Positions 1-6,240 of a DNA stretch of 11,565 bases are shown piece after piece. Position 1 is the stretch's first letter; each line of letters starts with the position of its first letter. The notes below the pieces were generated by a model that worked only from the letters and a program-made list of their open reading frames with translations, had not been told where the DNA came from and did no database searches. Location: assembly GCA_031272685.1 (NCBI GenBank), contig JAISTI010000065.1, positions 1 to 11,565 of the forward strand. Reading direction: 5' to 3'. The stretch comes from Propionibacteriaceae bacterium. Lineage in GTDB: Bacteria; Actinomycetota; Actinomycetes; Propionibacteriales; Propionibacteriaceae. The position numbers and the translations under genes are program-made.

Positions 1-167
1 CGCGCGGCCTCGGCGAAGCGCACCGCGCCGTAGAGCCCGTCGCGGTCGGTGAGCGCGAGGATGCCCATGCCAAGCTCGGCCGCCCGCGCGGCCAGCGCCT
101 CCGGCTGCGAGGTTCCGTAGCGGAACGAATACCCGGAAGCCATCCGCAGATGCGCGAACTCGGCCAT
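1..167 (-). CDS. dnaE2: Error-prone DNA polymerase DnaE2/ImuC type, N-terminal fragment (runs off left edge)
   Basis: Reading leftward from ATG at 167-165, 55 complete codons resemble the start of the PHP domain of actinobacterial DnaE2/ImuC-type alpha subunits: a FAHL..ASGYS..YG start, then an AARAAELGMG..ALTDRDGLYGAVRFA block (residues about 4-53). The family performs translesion synthesis as part of the ImuA'-ImuB-DnaE2 mutasome in the SOS response. The ATG follows the TGA of the DUF6504 gene after one base (TGACATG), so the two are probably translationally coupled and share the LexA-controlled promoter upstream. One oddity is that PHP motif I, usually HxH, reads HLR here (H6-L7-R8), so one metal-binding histidine is absent. 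The rest of the roughly 1,000-residue family protein lies outside the window, so catalytic residues cannot be checked. An alternative is a replicative DnaE1, but this start and the SOS context favour DnaE2. Confidence 0.8.
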   Translation of the reverse strand, partial: MAEFAHLRMASGYSFRYGTSQPEALAARAAELGMGILALTDRDGLYGAVRFAEAA

Positions 168-168
168 G

Positions 169-492
169 TCAATCCAGCACCGCCCGCAGCCGCCAGCGCC
201 CCGAGCCCCAGGTGTGGGATAGCTCGTAGACGCCGTCCGAGCCGCCGTCGATTGGCAAGGCTGAGACCCGCCAGACTTCTTCTTCCCCGACGAGGTCGCC
301 GTCTTGGTTCACCCCGCCGGACCAGATTCCGCCGCCCAGGCCCCCCGCGTGCCACCAGTCGGCCGTCTCCACCCATTTCGTCAGCACGTCTTGCACCAGC
401 CACCACCGGTGCCGGCGGCGGAATTTCACCGGCCGGAAGGCGTCGTCGACCACGCCCGACACCACTTCGATGTCTTCGTCGTAACGGCGCAT
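169..492 (-). CDS. DUF6504 family protein, first gene of SOS unit
   Basis: This is a 107-residue protein that I recognise by its pattern as the DUF6504 family of Actinomycetota. It has an MRRYDE start, an RRRHRWWLV block (residues 25-33), VETADWW (41-47), VWRVSA (73-78), GVYEL (87-91) and a GRWRLRAVLD end (98-107). The many tryptophans and alternating hydrophobic positions suggest a small beta-rich fold. No signal peptide or membrane segment is seen. Family members commonly sit beside ImuB-like Y-family polymerases and DnaE2 genes; no biochemical role is known to me. The ATG at 492-490 has a good ribosome site (GGGAGG, 503-498, 5 nt spacing). A perfect LexA box lies 16 bp upstream, and the gene ends one base before dnaE2. 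I infer an accessory role in SOS mutagenesis from context alone. Confidence 0.8.
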   Translation of the reverse strand: MRRYDEDIEVVSGVVDDAFRPVKFRRRHRWWLVQDVLTKWVETADWWHAGGLGGGIWSGGVNQDGDLVGEEEVWRVSALPIDGGSDGVYELSHTWGSGRWRLRAVLD

Positions 493-496
493 GGCT

Positions 497-503
497 TCCT
501 CCC
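497..503 (-). promoter_or_regulatory. Ribosome binding site of DUF6504 gene
   Basis: On the minus strand GGGAGGA (503-497) lies just before AGCC-ATG. The GGGAGG core is 5 nt from the start codon. It fixes the DUF6504 start at 492 and shows that this SOS transcript has a leader, unlike two other genes in the window. Confidence 0.7.
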
Positions 504-508
504 ATATA

Positions 509-524
509 TCGAACGGCTGTTCGA
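509..524 (-). promoter_or_regulatory. LexA operator (SOS box)
   Basis: TCGAAC-GGCT-GTTCGA matches the actinobacterial/mycobacterial SOS consensus TCGAAC-N4-GTTCGA in all 12 arm positions. The dyad extends two more bases on each side (507-526, TATCGAAC...GTTCGATA). It sits between the putative -10 (540-535) and the DUF6504 start codon (492), roughly +5 to +20 relative to the predicted start of transcription. LexA bound here would block initiation, and RecA-triggered LexA self-cleavage would relieve it. Confidence 0.93.
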
Positions 525-534
525 TAAGGAATCC

Positions 535-565
535 ATCCTATTGCGCCTTACGGCCTACCTGTCAA
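535..565 (-). promoter_or_regulatory. Putative SigA-type promoter of DUF6504-dnaE2
   Basis: On the minus strand a perfect -35 TTGACA (565-560) is followed after 19 nt by TAGGAT (540-535), which fits TAnnnT. Transcription would start near 528, giving a leader of about 36 nt and placing the LexA box directly over the initial transcribed region. The 19-nt spacer is longer than the ideal 17, which could weaken basal expression. The remainder of the 493-617 gap shows no convincing terminator for the M16 genes upstream, so some readthrough is possible. Confidence 0.6.
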
Positions 566-617
566 TACCCGCAACTGCGCGGTTCCCTTCGGTCGTGGCA
601 TAGCGCGGGGATTCAAC

Positions 618-1940
618 TCAAGAGATGACGGTGGGGTTCCAGCCGTCGGCGCGCAGAGGCGCCTCCAGGGCGGCGGCGTCGCCGACGACGATCAGAGACG
701 GCTCGCGGGTCAGGTCGGCGAAGGCGGAGGTGGCGCTTTCCGGGGTGACTTCCCACAGGGCCTGCTGGAAGCGGTTGGGGAAGCCGGGGTCAAGGCCCAG
801 GGACAGCAGCGAGCACATGGCGTCCACAAGCTGCTGGGCGGTCTGGTATTCGCCGGGGTTGGCGCCGACGGCGTAGTGCACCGCCGCGTCCACCTCGGCC
901 TGGGTGAAGGGGGCCGCGGATATGTCCACGAGCCCGCGCATGGTGGCGATGGCCTCGGCGGCGACATCGTTGCGGAAAGACGCCGAGGCGGTCAGCAGCC
1001 CGCCGGAGCGCATCGGGTAATTGCCCATATGCGCGCCGTAGGTGAAGCCCTTTTCCTCGCGCAGCACCCGATTGAGCCGACTCAGGAACGCGCCGCCCAT
1101 CGCATAGCACGCCACCCAGATGTCGGCGATGCGCGGGTCAGCGTTGTCCAGGCCGAAGCTGCCATAGAGCACGTTGGCCTGCACCGAGCCGGGGCGGTCC
1201 ACCAGCACGCAGGCGGGCGGGTTCGCCTCCGGTGCCTCGTGGATGATTTCCGCGCCGGGATCGCGGGTGAACTTCTTTTCCAGCCTTTCAAGCTGCGCGA
1301 TCGGGTCTTCGGGGAAATCTCCGGCCACTACGAGGACTGCCCCAGCGGGCCGGTAGTAGTTGTCGCGGAAGGCGCGCACGTCTTCCGGCTGGATGGCCTC
1401 CACCTGCGCGGCCGTGCCCAGCCGGGGGTGGGCCGCCCGGTATTCGGGCTTTATCAGGGCCTCGCGCAGCGCCAGCCGGGCGCGGGCGGACGGCACCGCC
1501 AGCGTCTGCTCGATGTCGGAGATCCGGATGGCTTTGCGGCGCTCGACGTCGGCGTCGGCCAGCTGAGCCTCCGCCAGCGCCTCATCGGCAAGCGCGAAAG
1601 CCTTTCCGGCGTTTTCCGCCGGCACGTCCATCCGGCCGATGGCCCCGGCGTAGTTCACCGCGCCGCCAATCGAGCCGCCCAGATCTTCCACCGCTTCGAC
1701 GAAACCGGTGCCGGGATGGCCCAGCGTGCCGTCGTCCATGACGGAGTACGTGAGCGCGGACAGCCCGTGCAGGTGGCCGGGCTCCAGGTTCATCGGGGTG
1801 TCGATGGCGATCCCGCCGGCGGCGATGTGCTGCCCCGGACGGTCGAACACCAGCACCCGCAAGCCGGTGTCGAGCACCGCTTCCCGGGGTGCGGGCAGCT
1901 GCCAGGGTTTCGGCGGTTTCACCGCGGGACGGCTAGCCAT
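618..1940 (-). CDS. M16 family peptidase-like subunit lacking the zinc motif (R/Y-type subunit)
   Basis: This is a 440-residue M16 (insulinase/processing-peptidase) family protein with the usual two-lobed half-clamshell length. Where active members have HxxEH, this one reads GLSALTYSVMDDGT (residues 59-72), so the two His and the Glu are replaced by A62, S66 and Y65. It does carry the C-terminal substrate-binding block GGAFLSRLNRVLREEKGFTYG (282-302) with R294 and Y301, the R/Y pair of non-catalytic subunits. No signal peptide is visible, so it probably acts in the cytoplasm. The ATG at 1940 overlaps the end of the active-subunit gene by 8 nt and has AAGGAGGA immediately upstream, which implies coupled, near-equimolar synthesis. 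By analogy with two-subunit bacterial M16B enzymes and mitochondrial MPP, it should pair with its neighbour and help bind substrate. The substrate is unknown. Confidence 0.88.
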   Translation of the reverse strand: MASRPAVKPPKPWQLPAPREAVLDTGLRVLVFDRPGQHIAAGGIAIDTPMNLEPGHLHGLSALTYSVMDDGTLGHPGTGFVEAVEDLGGSIGGAVNYAGAIGRMDVPAENAGKAFALADEALAEAQLADADVERRKAIRISDIEQTLAVPSARARLALREALIKPEYRAAHPRLGTAAQVEAIQPEDVRAFRDNYYRPAGAVLVVAGDFPEDPIAQLERLEKKFTRDPGAEIIHEAPEANPPACVLVDRPGSVQANVLYGSFGLDNADPRIADIWVACYAMGGAFLSRLNRVLREEKGFTYGAHMGNYPMRSGGLLTASASFRNDVAAEAIATMRGLVDISAAPFTQAEVDAAVHYAVGANPGEYQTAQQLVDAMCSLLSLGLDPGFPNRFQQALWEVTPESATSAFADLTREPSLIVVGDAAALEAPLRADGWNPTVIS

Positions 1941-3237
1941 CGTCCTCCTTCAAGTAGCGCAGAACCCCGCGGTGGTCCGGCAGCAGCAGCTGGGCGCCGC
2001 GGCGCAGGTCGTCGGCGTCCATAGACAGCAGTTGGTCCAGACGCCGGTTCACCATTTCGGGATCGCCGAACAGGGTGGCGTATTCGCTGAAGTCGTCGGC
2101 CCGGGTCTCGAATTGGGCCAGCGCCCCCAGCCATTCGGCCTCCATGCGCACCTTGGTGCGGTAAAGCTCCGCCTCGGTGGGCCCCTCGTCGGCGAAGCGG
2201 ACGAGCACCTCGTCCAGGCGTTCTTCCAAATCGGAAAGCGGGCAGCCGGGCAGCGCGACGGCGCTCACCAGGCCGAGCGAGTTTCCGCCGATCAGGTCGA
2301 AAACCCCGCCGGCCACCCCGGCGGAAATCTCCAACTCGCGCACGAGCCGGCGTTCCAGACGCGAAGAAGGCCCGTCGCCGAGGATGCTGAGCACCGCGGT
2401 CACCGCGTCGAAATCGCGGGTGTCGCGCACCGGCAGCCGGAAGACGTATTGCACGGCGTCGGCGGGCACCGGGCGGCGCAGGTTCTTCTGCGGCACATCT
2501 GCAAGCGGCGGAAGGCTCGCGCTGGGCGCGCGCGCCGGCTTGTCCGCCGCGGGGATGCCGCCGAAATAGCGCTCGGCCAACTCGAACCCCTGCTCGGGGG
2601 TGACGTCTCCCACCAGCGAGATGACGGCGTTCGCGGGCAGGTAGTGCTCGCGGAAAAAGGCGGCGGCGGCGGCCGCGGTCGCGGAGTCGACGTCGGCCAT
2701 CGAGCCGATGACGGAGTGGTGGTACGGGTGCCCTTCCGGGAAGGCCAGTTCCAGCAGGTGTTCGATGGCGTCGCCGTATGGGACGTTGTCATAGCGTTGC
2801 CGGCGCTCTTCTTTCACCACCTCCCGCTGGGTGGCGATGCCCTCCTCGGTGAGGTGGTCGGGCAGCGTGGCCAGCCGGTCGGCTTCCATCCACAAAGCCA
2901 ACTCCAGCGCGCCGACGGGAACCGTCTCGAAGTAGTTGGTGCGGTCGAAGCTGGTGGTGGCGTTCGCCGAGCCGCCCACCGACTGCAAAGTGTTCAGGTG
3001 CTCCCCGGAGGCGACGTTCGCCGAGCCTTGGAACATCAGGTGCTCGAAGAGGTGCGCCCAGCCGGTCTGGCCGGGAAGCTCGTCCCGCGAGCCGACGTCG
3101 TACCAGATGCTGATCGCCACCATTGGGACACAGGGATCGGGGTTGACGATGACACGCATACCGTTGCCGAGCGTTTGAGAATACAGCGGATAGTGAACTC
3201 GCCCACGGGAAATGGCATCGTGGGGGCCCCCTGGCAT
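1933..3237 (-). CDS. M16 family zinc metallopeptidase, catalytic subunit
   Basis: This 434-residue protein has the inverted zinc motif HLFEH (H62, E65, H66) inside GWAHLFEHLMFQGS. The second acidic region VVKEERR (140-146) lies at the expected distance, and E143 or E144 is the probable third zinc ligand. Downstream are the typical FPEGHPYHHSVIG segment (166-179), YLPANAVISLVGD (199-211) and a C-terminal M16 lobe. It lacks the FTYG/R-Y block, which its downstream partner supplies, so the two look like complementary halves of one protease. There is no signal peptide, so it is likely cytosolic peptide or misfolded-protein turnover (inferred). The start is ATG 3237. No Shine-Dalgarno sequence precedes it, but TAGACT ends exactly 6 nt before it, which suggests a leaderless mRNA. 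No other usable in-frame start fits the conserved YPLYSQTLGNGMRV beginning. Confidence 0.9.
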   Translation of the reverse strand: MPGGPHDAISRGRVHYPLYSQTLGNGMRVIVNPDPCVPMVAISIWYDVGSRDELPGQTGWAHLFEHLMFQGSANVASGEHLNTLQSVGGSANATTSFDRTNYFETVPVGALELALWMEADRLATLPDHLTEEGIATQREVVKEERRQRYDNVPYGDAIEHLLELAFPEGHPYHHSVIGSMADVDSATAAAAAAFFREHYLPANAVISLVGDVTPEQGFELAERYFGGIPAADKPARAPSASLPPLADVPQKNLRRPVPADAVQYVFRLPVRDTRDFDAVTAVLSILGDGPSSRLERRLVRELEISAGVAGGVFDLIGGNSLGLVSAVALPGCPLSDLEERLDEVLVRFADEGPTEAELYRTKVRMEAEWLGALAQFETRADDFSEYATLFGDPEMVNRRLDQLLSMDADDLRRGAQLLLPDHRGVLRYLKEDDG

Positions 3238-3243
3238 GCCCGT

Positions 3244-3249
3244 AGTCTA
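3244..3249 (-). promoter_or_regulatory. Putative -10 for leaderless M16 transcript
   Basis: On the minus strand TAGACT (3249-3244) fits TAnnnT and is followed by ACGGGC and then the ATG at 3237. This puts +1 on the A of the start codon. No TTGACA-like -35 is seen at 16-18 nt. The same layout occurs before the mannosyltransferase gene at 9379. Confidence 0.5.
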
Positions 3250-3351
3250 GGAGTTGATTCGCCAGTCCCGCCTACTGCGGCAGACGCTGGACAGCACCCT
3301 GCTGCGTTGCCGGGCGCATTCACCCCATTGCGGGCGTTCCGGGCAAGATAA

Positions 3352-3389
3352 CGGTTTGGCAAAGATTCGCCTCCCGGTTTGCGAAAACC
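3352..3389 (+). promoter_or_regulatory. Pair of direct repeats upstream of oppA, possible regulator sites
   Basis: CGGTTTGGCAAAG (3352-3364) and CGGTTTGCGAAAACC (3375-3389) are similar and 23 bp apart, about two helical turns. The second is itself a partial dyad (GGTTT-GCGA-AAACC). They lie immediately upstream of the putative -35 of the importer operon, a usual place for an activator or repressor. No regulator gene is in the window, and the repeats could be chance. Confidence 0.3.
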
Positions 3390-3418
3390 TTTCGGCTGAA
3401 GAGGGCCGCCGGTAAAGT
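3390..3418 (+). promoter_or_regulatory. Putative promoter of the peptide-importer operon
   Basis: TTTCGG (3390-3395), a 17-nt spacer and TAAAGT (3413-3418) form a moderate SigA-like promoter. Predicted initiation near 3425 gives a leader of about 45 nt. The hexamers are imperfect, so this is a candidate only. Confidence 0.35.
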
Positions 3419-3434
3419 GGGCGGCTAGCCCACT
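3416..3434 (+). promoter_or_regulatory. Inverted repeat at the oppA transcription start, operator or leader hairpin
   Basis: AGTGGGC-GGCTA-GCCCACT is a perfect 7-bp inverted repeat with a 5-nt centre. It overlaps the end of the putative -10 and the initiation region and ends 36 nt before the oppA ATG. It could be a repressor operator or a 5' hairpin; it is not followed by a T tract, so it is not a terminator. Confidence 0.4.
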
Positions 3435-3469
3435 GCACTGTTGGGTTTGTCAAGAAAATAGGAGGAAGC

Positions 3470-5146
3470 ATGCGAGCTTCTCGTGTGATTATGGCTGCCG
3501 CGAGCGCGGCAGTGTTCGCATTGGTCCTGAGCGCCTGTGGCTCTGGCGCGGGCGATGGCGGCGACGCCGCCAGCACTGGTTCCGACGACGCGGCAACCGC
3601 CGGCTCGGACGGCGCCGCCACTGGCGGGACCGAAGTCTCTATCCGCGGCTGCACCCCGGAAAATCCGCTCATCGTCACCAACACCAACGAGGTCTGCGGC
3701 GGCAACGTCCTCGACGCGGTCACCTCGCGGTTGGTCCACTACAACTCCGACACCGCCGCTCCCGAGCTGGATCTAGCCGAGTCGATCGAGTCCACCGACC
3801 AGATCAACTTCACGGTGAAGCTCAAGCAGGGCTACCTGTTCCACGACGGCACCGAGGTGAAGGCCAAGAACTTCGTGGACGCCTGGAACTGGGCGGCCTA
3901 CGGCCCGAACGGCCAGCTGAACAGCTACTTCTTCGAGCCCATCGAAGGCTACGCCGACTTGCAGTGCGCCGACGAAGAGTGCGCCGCCGCCCCGGCCGCC
4001 GAAGCTATGTCCGGCCTGGCAGTCGTCGACGACTACACCTTCACCATCAAGACGGTCTCCCCGACATCGAACCTGACGGTTCGCCTGGGCTACAACGCCT
4101 TCGCCCCGCAGCCGGACGCCTTCTTCGCCGACACCGACCCGAAGAAGGCCAACTTCGCGCAGCTGCCCATCGGCTCCGGCCCGTACAAGATCGTCGAAAA
4201 CGACGATCAGGCGATGGTGCTGGAGAAGTTCGCGGATTATTCCGGCCAGTATCCCGGTTCCGTCGACAAAGTCACCTTCCGGATCTACGACTCCACCGAG
4301 GCGGCTTACACCGACGTCGTGGCCAACAACCTCGACGCCACCGACCAGATTCCCGGCCCGCAGCTGATTGGCGACCTGTGGAAAGACGACCTCCCCGACC
4401 GTTGGGGCACCAAAGACACCGGCGTGATCCAGGTAATCACCTTCTCGCCCATCGACGAGCAGCTTGAGAGCATCGAGATGCGCCAGGCGCTCTCCATGGC
4501 GGTCGACCGCGCGCTGATCACCAAGCAGATCTTCAACGACGCCCGCACCCCGGCCACCGGCTGGGTCTCCCCAGTGGTGGACGGCTACAAGGCCGGCGCC
4601 TGCACCGCCTGCGTCTTCGACCCCGACAAGGCCAAAGAGCTTTACGACAAGGCCGGCGGCTACACCGGCACCCTCACCATTTCGGTGAACGGCGACGGTG
4701 GCCACCAAGAGTGGGCGGAGGCCTGGTGCAACCAGCTCATCACCAACCTCGGCCTCGACTGCGCCGTGAACGCCACCCCGGATTTCGCGACGCTGCGCAA
4801 GGGCATCAACGCCCGCGAGCTCAAGGGCCTGTACCGCGGCGGCTGGCAGATGGATTATCCGTCCATCGAGAACTTCCTGACGCCGATCTACGCCACCGGC
4901 GCCTCCTCGAACGACGGCGACTACTCCAACCCGAAGTTCGACGACCTGCTCAAGCAGGCGGCCGCCGCCTCGTCCAACGATGAAGCGAACGCGCTGTACC
5001 AGCAGGCGGAGGCCATCCTCGGCCAGGACATGCCGTCCATGCCGCAGTGGTATCAGCAGAGCCAGTTCGGCTACTCCACCAAGATCAAGTCCCTCAAGAT
5101 GACGCCGTTCTCGACCTTCGACCTCGGCTCCATCGAGCTGAATTGA
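3470..5146 (+). CDS. oppA: Peptide ABC transporter substrate-binding lipoprotein (OppA/DppA family 5)
   Basis: This 558-residue family 5 extracellular solute-binding protein captures oligopeptides or similar ligands outside the membrane for the permease encoded downstream. Residues 1-22 are a lipoprotein signal ending in lipobox LSAC, with C23 as the lipidated cysteine. A Gly/Ala/Asp/Ser-rich linker follows (24-54), then the binding domain, including the NEVCGGNVLD start, LPIGSGPYKIVEND (232-245) and the MRQALSMAVDRALITKQIF hallmark (337-355). The mature domain has exactly eight further cysteines in four close pairs (61/76, 166/171, 378/381, 420/431), which suggests disulfides. The start is supported by AGGAGG at 3460-3465. 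A strong terminator follows the gene, so it is likely made in excess over the permease. Ligand specificity cannot be read from sequence, so the symbol names the family only. Confidence 0.93.
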   Translation: MRASRVIMAAASAAVFALVLSACGSGAGDGGDAASTGSDDAATAGSDGAATGGTEVSIRGCTPENPLIVTNTNEVCGGNVLDAVTSRLVHYNSDTAAPELDLAESIESTDQINFTVKLKQGYLFHDGTEVKAKNFVDAWNWAAYGPNGQLNSYFFEPIEGYADLQCADEECAAAPAAEAMSGLAVVDDYTFTIKTVSPTSNLTVRLGYNAFAPQPDAFFADTDPKKANFAQLPIGSGPYKIVENDDQAMVLEKFADYSGQYPGSVDKVTFRIYDSTEAAYTDVVANNLDATDQIPGPQLIGDLWKDDLPDRWGTKDTGVIQVITFSPIDEQLESIEMRQALSMAVDRALITKQIFNDARTPATGWVSPVVDGYKAGACTACVFDPDKAKELYDKAGGYTGTLTISVNGDGGHQEWAEAWCNQLITNLGLDCAVNATPDFATLRKGINARELKGLYRGGWQMDYPSIENFLTPIYATGASSNDGDYSNPKFDDLLKQAAAASSNDEANALYQQAEAILGQDMPSMPQWYQQSQFGYSTKIKSLKMTPFSTFDLGSIELN

Positions 5147-5180
5147 TCCCAGCCGGTTCCCGGCGAAACAAAGCAACAGG

Positions 5181-5210
5181 AAAGGCCCGCCGCGGCGGGC
5201 CTTTTCCTTT
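5181..5210 (+). terminator. Palindromic terminator between oppA and oppB
   Basis: The arms AAAGGCCCGCCG (5181-5192) and CGGCGGGCCTTT (5193-5204) are perfectly complementary over 12 bp. The dyad extends outward with one bulge (AGG before, TTCC after). A T-rich tail TTTTCCTTT (5202-5210) follows. It sits 35 bp after the oppA stop and 107 bp before the permease start. Partial termination here would give more binding protein than permease; alternatively a second promoter drives oppB. Confidence 0.85.
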
Positions 5211-5316
5211 GCCGCTGGGCGGGCCTTCTTCCTGAAACACCGCGCGGGTGCCGGATTTCTGGGGCAGAATGACCCCAAGCGTGGCGGCCGCGCGGCACGA
5301 CAACCAGGAGGTGGCA
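5205..5316 (+). other. Spacer between terminator and oppB
   Basis: There is no gene here. It holds a small inverted repeat TGGGG-CAGAATGA-CCCCA (5260-5277) whose loop contains CAGAAT, a weak -10 candidate without a recognisable -35, and the AGGAGG ribosome site of oppB (5305-5311 region). I cannot decide between an internal promoter and terminator readthrough. Confidence 0.4.
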
Positions 5317-6240
5317 ATGGGCAAGTTCATCGTCCGCCGCCTGCTGCAGATGATCCCGGTCATCCTGGGCACCACCTTCCTGATTTTCATGATGGTCTAC
5401 GCCCTGCCCGGCGACCCGACCGACGGCCGCTGCGGCCAGCGGCCCTGCCCGCCGCAGTACGTGGAGGCGTTCCGGCGCGAGTACAACCTCGACAAGCCGG
5501 TGATCGTGCAATACCTGCTCTATCTCGCCAAGCTGCTCACCGGGGATTTCGGCACCGCCTACAACGGCAAGACGGTGCTGCACGAGCTGTCGATCCGCTA
5601 CCCGGTCACCATCAAATTGGCGCTCATCGCCATCGCCATCGAAGCGGTCATCGGCATCGCCGCCGGCATCTTGGCCGCCATCCGCAAAGGCAAGTTCATC
5701 GACAATTTGGTGACGGTCTCCACGCTGCTGCTGATCTCCTTCCCGGTGTTCGTAATCGGCGGCCTGTGCCAGCTCGTCTTCGGGCTGCAGCTCGGCTGGT
5801 TCCCGGTGACCGCGACGGAGGGCACCTGGGAGCAGCTCGTCTTACCTGGGATCGTGTTGGCCTCGCTGTCGGTGGCCTACACCGCCCGGCTCACCCGCAC
5901 CTCGCTGGTGGAGAATCTGCGCGCCGACTACGTGCGCACCGCCCGCGCGAAAGGGCTGACCGTCCCGCGCACCATCGCCGTGCACGCGCTGCGCAACTCG
6001 CTGATCCCGGTGGTTACGTACATCGGCGCCAGCTTCGGCGCGCTGATGGGCGGCGCCATCGTCACCGAGCGCATCTTCAACATCAACGGCATCGGCGGCT
6101 ACATCTACAAGTCCATCCACGACCGCGACGGCACCGCGCTGGTCGGCACTGTGCTGTGCCTGGTCGTCGTCTACCTGGTGGTGAACCTGCTGGTGGACAT
6201 CCTCTACGGCGTGCTCGACCCGAGGATGAGCCATGACTGA
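5317..6240 (+). CDS. oppB: Peptide ABC transporter permease, OppB/DppB type
   Basis: This 307-residue inner-membrane permease forms the translocation pore together with the OppC-type partner. The start motif VRRLLQMIPVILGTTFLIFM (residues 6-25) and ALPGDP (29-34) are typical of OppB/DppB. About six membrane spans are visible (near 9-30, 97-122, 131-152, 175-192, 232-253, 274-298). The cytoplasmic EAA loop reads YVRTARAKGLTVPRTIAVHA (205-224) and continues to LRNSLIPV; it docks onto the ATPases. The first external loop carries a Cys pair (C39, C44). I chose ATG 5317 because AGGAGG precedes it and the family starts here; an in-frame ATG at 5248 would add 23 unrelated residues. The last 8 nt overlap oppC. 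Confidence 0.92.
   Translation: MGKFIVRRLLQMIPVILGTTFLIFMMVYALPGDPTDGRCGQRPCPPQYVEAFRREYNLDKPVIVQYLLYLAKLLTGDFGTAYNGKTVLHELSIRYPVTIKLALIAIAIEAVIGIAAGILAAIRKGKFIDNLVTVSTLLLISFPVFVIGGLCQLVFGLQLGWFPVTATEGTWEQLVLPGIVLASLSVAYTARLTRTSLVENLRADYVRTARAKGLTVPRTIAVHALRNSLIPVVTYIGASFGALMGGAIVTERIFNINGIGGYIYKSIHDRDGTALVGTVLCLVVVYLVVNLLVDILYGVLDPRMSHD

Noticed and set aside
566..617. Possible terminator after the M16 genes
   Set aside because: Only short, widely separated complementary bases (CCCGC/GCGGG about 32 nt apart) and no T-rich tail on the minus strand.
876..3351. Long rightward open frames opposite the M16 genes (876-2024, 1708-3351)
   Set aside because: They are antisense to clearly conserved M16 coding sequence, have Arg/His/Gly-rich compositions typical of GC-rich shadow frames, and show no family pattern or ribosome sites.
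5260..5277. Inverted repeat TGGGG-N8-CCCCA before oppB as a second terminator
   Set aside because: The stem is only 5 bp and no T tract follows, so it cannot be supported as a terminator; noted only within the spacer entry.
5248..5316. Earlier ATG at 5248 for the OppB-type permease
   Set aside because: The extra 23 residues do not resemble the family, and ATG 5317 has AGGAGG at proper spacing and the conserved start.
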